Part shown: one piece after another, positions 58,038 to 64,000 of the stretch | How positions within the stretch are numbered: position 1 is the first letter of the stretch | Layout: the number at the start of each line of letters is the position of its first letter | Assembly (NCBI GenBank): GCA_036971475.1 | Contig: JBAIZL010000001.1 | Location: 98,284,350-98,348,349, forward strand | Length of the DNA stretch: 64,000 bases | Source: Prosapia bicincta | Taxonomy: Eukaryota > Arthropoda > Insecta > Hemiptera > Cercopidae | Direction: 5' to 3' | Program-made: the position numbers and the translations under genes | Notes under the pieces: generated by a model | What the model saw: the letters and a program-made list of their open reading frames with translations, nothing else | Database searches by the model: none | Told to the model about the DNA's origin: nothing

Positions 58038-61000
58038 GTAAGTATGTTTCACATTTTGTCTTTACAATAAAAATAAACTTATTATAATTGTACTTTAAAA
58101 CCACATAATTTATATTTAAAATTATGGATTTGTCTATAAATTAGTGTAAACCTATAACGTTTGTATTTTTTTAGGCTTTAACATATGGATGGTAATAAAT
58201 GGCATTAACCTAAACATTTTTTTTCTGTTAGTGTTAACTTTTATAGAATGTTGGTTGAAAGCTTATCCTTAAACGTGAACTTTTGTTAATCCGTAGATTT
58301 GCCACTACTTATGTATGAAAATAAATATTAGAAATATCTAACTTTAAATGTTTTTAGTTCTAAAGCATCTTTACTATAAATCATCTATAATTATACAAAA
58401 GAGGACCTTTTAAAGTTCAAGTACACTCCTTGAAGTTGAATTTTATAAATAAAGACTTTAAATATGTATGATTACTAGAGGATCCACATGGATATGAAAA
58501 TAAATAAAATGTAGGTAAACTTAAATGCCATAGTAACTTAGATTACAATTCTTACAGGCCTTAAACAGTAAATATTTGTTATTCAGTGAAAGGTGCCACT
58601 TCAAAACAATAATGCACTTCACACCTTCTAATGTTTTATATTGAACTTTCCCTAGGACGTCTAGGTAAAAGTAAATTATAAATACATAAACATATCTAAC
58701 CTAATTTGATACACACAATATATACTTGGTAATGCTGTTGGAAATCATAAATTAATTAATACTAAAATGAAAAAAAATAACCAACTAACTCTATATGTAA
58801 ATAATAATACATTAATAATGATAGTATTTATTTAATGCATGTTAATAACTATTTAATGTGCTTTAAGGTTAATCACAGACCAATACACTCTTATGTTTTA
58901 ATTTTCCATCTCAAAATTCCTTTTCAAGAGCTAGAAATTTAGCAATCTAATATTAAACCATAATTTACAGTTTTTAACATTCATAAACAATACTTTTAAC
59001 ATATTTAAAATCAAATGTTACATTATTCTTAGTAATAATATTTGGTAAACGTCGGTTTTAAAATTTTGTTTGTTTGTATTTAAATTACTCGTTTTAATAT
59101 GTCGAACACGAATAACAACTTTTTTTTCACGGAAAATATGGAAAGTTACTTTTTTTTAACATTTTAAATGTTAGGCTGTAATGGCATGTAGTCCTATGGC
59201 ATGAACCAGGAGTACATTAGCTACAGCGCACTGCACTATGTCTAGATTTGGATGCAATTTTAAGCAACATTACTATATACCTATTTACCTATATTAAAAT
59301 ATACCTACGAAGTGTCAAGTCAGGATAGATTTGGCTATAATTTTACTCAATATTAATATCTACATATATTAAAATATACCTACGAAGTATCTAGTCAGGA
59401 TAGATTTGGTTGTAATTTTGGTAAATATTTAGACTTATTGCCGATGCAGAAAATTACAACCAAATCTATCCTGACTGGATACTTCGTAGGTATATTTTAA
59501 TGTAGGTAGATACTAATGTTGAATAAAATTATTACCAAATCTATCCAGACTGGATACTTTATAGGTATATAGTAATGTAATATTTAATGTTAATTTAATG
59601 TATAGTAATTTAATGTAGGTATATAGTAATGTTGTATAAAATTATAACCAAAAGTTAAATATTTAGATTTTAAGTTTAGTTTTAAAATAAATACTTCGTA
59701 GGTATATTTTAATGTAGGTAGATACTAATGTTGAATAAAATTATTACCAAATCTATCCAGACTGGATACTTTATAGGTATATAGTAATGTTGTATAAAAT
59801 TATAACCAAAAGTTAAATATTTAGATTTTAAGTTTAGTTTTAAAATAAATTTACTTTGATGTACTGCAGTGCACTGTAGCTACTGCACGACCAGTTCACG
59901 CTATACATGCTATGACAGTCTAATATTAAAAATGTGCAAACATTAACTTTTCGTATTTTCTGCGGAAAAAGTTAATATTTGTGTTCTACACATTAAAATG
60001 AGTAATTACAAAATTTTTTTAACGATATTTTTTTAACAATGTCAATAAGACTTGTTACGCTGTACATGTCATTACATACTAACATTTAAAAAGTGGAAAA
60101 AAACCAAAAAAAATTTTAAAAACCAACGTCATTCAAACTATATTTACATACATAAACAAATCTAACCTAATTTGATACACACAATATACACTTGGTAATG
60201 CTGTTGGAAATCATAAATTACAATAATACTAATAGTATTTTTTTTTCAGTTGTGGAGTAAATGTATTAAAACTAATTTTTTTTTATAACAAACAATAAAC
60301 TTTATTTATTTATTTAATAACTGTTAATAACTATTTAATGTGTTTAAGGTTAATCACAGACCAAAACACTCTTATGTTTCGACTTTCTATCCCAAAATTC
60401 CTTTCCAAGAGTCTAGAAATTTATCATTCTAATATAAAATCATAATTTACAGTTTTAAACATTCATAAACAGTACTTTTAACATATTTAAAATCAAATAT
60501 TTCATTATTCATAATAATAATATTTATTTTCATATTTGACTGAATGTATGTGATTCTATCATATGTATATACTTATTTGTATCAATTGTAATTATTTAGT
60601 AAAATGTAACTAATATAAGGTTTTCCTTTGTTGACCTAAATAGGAATTGACTAATTTTTTAAAATCTTGTTTTTACACAACACAGGCGAAGCAGCTACAC
60701 CAGAATCAGAATCAAATACACCAACTGTGGGTGGTGTCGCTGGTTCAAATGGCATTCCTGATGCTGTACATGTGAGTAGTATAGTTAATTATTAGATACT
60801 TAAACTGTATTATAAAGAAACAAAATTAGCTCTAATTTTGGTATTTTCTTATACTAACCTATTGCTGATTTAATTACATGCAAGCGGTGGACAATAGCGG
60901 GTATAAATTAATTTCTTGCGTAATTCAATTGTATTTTACTACAAAAATATTCTCACTTATGAAGCACCTAAATATATTTTTTTTTACAGATGCAATATTT

Positions 61001-63253
61001 TGGTATTTGTTATTTTGTACCTTAGTTTTGTATTTTTTGATTATTATATCCAATCATAATTAGTAAAAACAAATTGAACATTACTTACGATTTGAAGATT
61101 CTAGTCTCCCACAATTATTGTTCATTTCGTATCCACACAAGAATTCAATTACAGCTTATAACCGACACTGAGTAAAACATATACTGAGCTTCTCACTCCA
61201 GTTGTCATAAAAACTGCTGAAACATTCTATTATGTTTAGATGTCTAGCAGAAAGTCAATGGGCCATAAATATCTTTATTTATTTTTGCTGTAAGCTTAGA
61301 CAGTCAATAAATATCTCTTGAAGCAAACAAATCAATCAAACAATGACAATATTTATGACTAGCTGACATCAGATAGTCATGGCCCATAAGTATTCTCAAT
61401 CTGGTAACAGCTTCCACTCTAGGTAGGCTATGTGGTATTAGCACTGTGTGAACCAGACCTCTCCAAAACTTTCCAGCACTAATTTTTTTTCGGCTTTCCT
61501 TTGTTTTTTCATTGATAGTAGATTTACTCAGGGTTCCTGCTATCTATAGAGATATAGGATTATCAGGCTGTGGCAAGGTGTTACCTTTCTTCGCTAGCCG
61601 GTCTGCACGTTCATTTTCCTCAACGCCGACATGGCTTGGGAGCCATTACAGCAAAATATACCACCCTTCTTAAGCATGCCTGCCTTCAGTCATCTTTTGG
61701 AGAGTGTGAATTAAAGTCTCCGATGATTATGGTGTTGGGATGTTTATTACTTACAGCAAGGCAGTCAAAATTGGGTCTATTATTAGGCAGGTTATAGAAA
61801 CCGAAGACATTGTACAGTGTTCCGTTGGCCCATATTTTTAGTCTTAGTACCTCCATTTTATCAGCATTCTCCACGCTGTTGGCATTCTGTCATAAACAAT
61901 GGAGTAGTTACTGGGATGTGTCTTGCTTACTCATTACCTATTAGGATTCTAGAGGCAACCTGTCGATCTTTTCAGCACATATGTAGTATAGTTTGTTAAT
62001 TTATACAATTGTAGATTATCTGTTGATGCTCCTGCTTCAACAATTATAAAAATGTCAGCTTCACATGTGCACATAGTAGTCTTAAGTTCGGTGAACTTTG
62101 CGTTACTTAGGCCTCCGGCATTCCAGAAGATGGAATGGAAAATCCTTTAGAAAGCCCATTTTGATTTTGGTTCTTGAGTGTATTCGGTTTTTGCATTGAC
62201 TCTGTTTGGCTTAGGTTCTCAGCAAACTCTGCTGGTCATGTAGCATTACCCTGGAGACACGTACAGCTTAAAGCATGCTATGGACGTGGCCAACTTTGTC
62301 TCCCAGATTCATTACTTGAACATTGGTAATTTGAAACAAAAATGTTTTTTTCACAGACTAGTAATCCATGTTTTACTTAAATTCATGTAGTTTATAATTT
62401 TAATAACTAAAGTAGATGTTTCCACCAAATACAGAGTTAGTAAGTTTATTATGAATAAATCTCAGGATTTTATTCTATATTATTTTATTCCATCTTCACT
62501 TGAGCTACTAGTTATTAACTAAAAACACTTGTACATATGTTAGTGAGTTACACTTGCCTATAGTATCACTTACTTTTTTTGATTATTGAAAATGGCCATT
62601 TAGGAAGAGGAATATTATTGTCAACTCAGATCGTAACTGACCTCTTGGTTGTTGTAGGCTAGGGTGAGTGTGGGATAATAGGGTAGGGATGTAGGGTAAT
62701 TTTAAAGAGTGTTGGAGGTTTAATGTCAAAACTTATGCGAGTTATAATGGTTTGTTTGGAGGTTTGTTATATAGAGGTTCGACTGTACTTCATAGCTAAA
62801 TTGTAATGTTGTGTTCTTTTATAATAAAAATGATTTTGTACAATTTTGTGTATGTTGACATTAAGGTAAAATACATTTATTTTCAAAAGTTTAGAGTTTT
62901 AAGTTGTTAGCAACAGATTCTGTTTTTATTGTTAATAAATTAAGAGGAATGAATTTTGTCAAATTCGATGATGTTCGACTATCTGATAATTTATGAAATT
63001 ACTTTTTTTAACCTTTCTCTAACTAAATTTTTAAGATCTTTTAAAAAATTTTACTTTATCAATTATAACTTATATTAAATTTCAATGTCATGATTGTGCA
63101 GAAAGTGTTAACTGCAGAGAGAGATAGAGATGCTAATGAAAGTGGTTCAAAGAAGCCTAGAGTGGATTTGCAATCTCTGCCTACCCGACAATATCTTGAT
63201 CAAACAGTAGTGCCAATCCTTTTGCAAGCACTATCAACACTTTCAAAAGAAAG
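58028..63253 (+). CDS. DPY30: DPY30 homologue, residues 1-82 plus a split codon; last exon beyond right edge
   Basis: Three exons join in frame: 58028-58037 (ATGTCTACCG|GTAAGT), 60686-60771 and 63102-63253. The product starts [14 protein letters not shown] and continues with a disordered stretch, then a basic patch (KKPRVDL) and the dimerisation helices of the Dpy-30 domain, [20 protein letters not shown] followed by TLSKER. The Dpy-30 motif normally continues with PxNPIEFLAxYLL, which must lie in the next exon outside the window. Family knowledge: DPY30 is a small nuclear subunit of the SET1/MLL (COMPASS) H3K4 methyltransferases, where its dimer binds ASH2L. The visible length fits a protein of about 105-110 residues. 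Introns 1 and 2 are 2.65 and 2.33 kb and filled with repeats. Confidence 0.96.
58680..60530. repeat. fold-back element between direct repeats, DPY30 intron 1
   Basis: Direct repeats of about 370 bp (58680-59045 and 60147-60530, both starting ACATAAACA-ATCTAACCTAA) flank an inverted-repeat block. The left arm (about 59050-59250) and right arm (about 59850-60030) share GCAGTGCACTGTAGCTAC-type inner and ATTACTC-type outer sequence. The centre (59280-59840) is a mosaic of direct and inverted copies of AAATCTATCCTGACTGGATA and ACCTACGAAGTAT. No coding potential; likely a fold-back or Helitron-like non-autonomous element. Confidence 0.7.
60686..60771 (+). CDS. DPY30: DPY30 coding exon 2 (residues 4-32)
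   Basis: Acceptor TTTACACAACACAG, donor GTACAT|GTGAGT, 86 nt, ending in phase 0. It encodes the low-complexity N-terminal tail from [10 protein letters not shown] to GIPDAVH. Confidence 0.92.
61200..62230 (-). pseudogene. LINE remnant: endonuclease joined to RNase H, RT missing
   Basis: Minus strand, in order: [20 protein letters not shown] (start of the APE-type endonuclease), then [20 protein letters not shown] and [14 protein letters not shown] (endonuclease end), directly followed by [20 protein letters not shown] (RNase H), and [20 protein letters not shown] (C-terminal region). The reverse transcriptase between them is deleted. RNase H excludes many LINE clades and points to the I/R1-like group. 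It lies in DPY30 intron 2. Confidence 0.82.
62231..62487. other. DPY30 intron 2, nothing recognised
   Basis: No feature seen. Confidence 0.5.
62488..62780 (-). mobile_element. PLE-E end remnant
   Basis: CTTCACTTGAGCTACTAG, TTGCCTATAGTATCACTTAC, ATGGCCATTT and TTGTCAACTCAGATCGTAAC follow the order of the 51.6-kb inverted arm, with more substitutions; the older relative reaches into the end of the coding region (TGTCAAAACTTATGCGAGTT). Confidence 0.7.
63102..63253 (+). CDS. DPY30: DPY30 coding exon 3 (residues 33-83, Dpy-30 domain)
   Basis: Acceptor TGATTGTGCAG, donor GAAAG|GTAGGT, 152 nt, ending in phase 2. It encodes [10 protein letters not shown], the basic [13 protein letters not shown], and [20 protein letters not shown], the first helix of the dimerisation domain. 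Confidence 0.96.
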
Positions 63254-63451
63254 GTAGGTAACGTACTGTTAAAAGAACAGAATATTATCGAAATAGAAAA
63301 GTATTCAAATTGGTTTGAGATAGTAGAATATTAGTTGTTCTCCTAACATTTTTTTTTTAGCCTTTCATTATAAAAAAGCTTAATAAGGCTTAAAACGAAA
63401 ACAATTATGCTATTGTTGACAGTTAGTTTTGAGTTGTAGTTAAAATTTCGT
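63254..63451. other. DPY30 intron 3, short spacer
   Basis: AT-rich; probably holds the end of the DDE transposon, but its terminal repeat cannot be recognised from one side. Confidence 0.5.
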
Positions 63452-64000
63452 CTAATTTGTAGCTTGAGAGAGCTTCACAGGTGTTATAAATCTGTTGTAG
63501 AGGTCGTGCGGAACGAGGCGAGCCCCGAGTAGGGGAGGAGGTAGGGTTAGGTGGGAGTGATCGCCGGTGTAGGGGAAGCGCAGGCGCTTTGCCCATTCCT
63601 CTGGTGTAATGTCTCGAACCTTTTCTTGTACAAGTTGGATACAGTCATTTACATTGAAACTCACATTCTTTAGGGCAACGTGGTTTTTTATGAGGGACCA
63701 TATCATTTCTATCGGGTTCAGGTCGGGATGGTAAGGAGGAAGGCGCAAGACAGAGTGGCCGTGTTCAGCAAGGAGACCATCGATTTCGAAGGTTTTGTGA
63801 GGGTTCTTGTTAAATTTTACAAGTTGGTACAGTTCTGTTTTTAACATGCTGTCGTGGAAGGGGATCTTGTGATTTACTAACCACTGCACTGTGTCTGCTT
63901 TTTTGGAATTGCTAGTTGGGGCCGGATTTACTTGCTTGTTGTGATATGATGCATTATCTATAACGATCACTGATTTTGGAGGTAAGTTTGGGATGAGTTT
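63452..64000 (-). CDS. DDE transposase, IS630/Tc1-mariner group, 82 residues between second D and E; N-terminus beyond right edge
   Basis: The minus-strand frame is open from the window edge (64000) to a stop at 63452, about 182 codons, with no damage. It contains SVIVIDNASYHNK (second catalytic D), a charged middle (FHDSMLKTELYQLVKFNKNP), then LRLPPYHPDLNPIEMIWSLI (catalytic E in PIE) and ITPEEW. The second D and the E are separated by 82 residues, unlike the 34-residue spacing of Tc1. The first D and DNA-binding domain must lie to the right. It sits in DPY30 intron 3, antisense to the gene. The long spacer matches the general group I recall as DD82E (name Sailor), which I could not check. 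An intact frame suggests a young copy. Confidence 0.85.
   Translation of the reverse strand, partial: KLIPNLPPKSVIVIDNASYHNKQVNPAPTSNSKKADTVQWLVNHKIPFHDSMLKTELYQLVKFNKNPHKTFEIDGLLAEHGHSVLRLPPYHPDLNPIEMIWSLIKNHVALKNVSFNVNDCIQLVQEKVRDITPEEWAKRLRFPYTGDHSHLTLPPPLLGARLVPHDLYNRFITPVKLSQATN

Overview
The window is animal nuclear DNA, very AT-rich, with spliced genes, GT-AG introns of 0.1 to 12.5 kb and dense transposon debris. The transposon mix (many Penelope-like elements, mariners, pogo/Tigger, hAT, LINEs) and the protein sequences suggest an arthropod, probably an insect. Species cannot be fixed from the sequence. There are no bacterial-type operons, CRISPR arrays or rRNA/tRNA genes.

Two host genes occupy the window and are transcribed divergently from about 58.0 kb. 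On the minus strand, from 56.6 kb to beyond the left edge, lies an ABCC10/MRP7-type ABC transporter. I reconstructed 16 coding exons (876-56630), all with matching phases, giving residues 1-989: TMD0, linker, TMD1, all of NBD1, and the start of TMD2. The rest of TMD2 and NBD2 lie off the left edge. On the plus strand, from 58028 to beyond the right edge, lies DPY30, a COMPASS/MLL-complex subunit; three coding exons are visible and its last exon is outside. The DPY30 ATG is only 38 bp from a candidate 5' UTR splice donor of ABCC10, so the promoter is compact and bidirectional.

Almost everything else is intronic mobile DNA. Penelope-like elements (PLEs) with a GIY-YIG endonuclease dominate, in at least seven sequence families that I call A to G: A 3.9-5.2 kb with an A-like copy at 26 kb; B 6.5-9.2 kb; C at 9.2, 17.8 and 18.8-22.3 kb; D at 17.1 and 18.4 kb; E at 30.1, 35.2, 37.2, 50.8, 51.6-54.5 and 62.5 kb; F 41.7 kb; G 47.0 kb. 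Most insertions are palindromes: a 5'-truncated inverted copy head-to-head with a forward copy. Family C and D copies sit in or beside (TA)n runs. PLE ends carry hammerhead-ribozyme-like motifs: canonical cores in A, D and the 26-kb copy, and a hammerhead-shaped fold with a non-canonical core in C and E.

Other elements are two mariners with TA duplications (40.4 and 49.0 kb), an 877-bp pogo-type non-autonomous element (36.1 kb), pogo/Tigger, hAT and LINE remnants, a fold-back repeat complex in DPY30 intron 1, and an open DDE transposase with 82 residues between the second D and the E at the right edge. The most notable material is the palindromic PLE and ribozyme system, including a hammerhead in sense orientation about 106 nt upstream of an ABCC10 splice acceptor.
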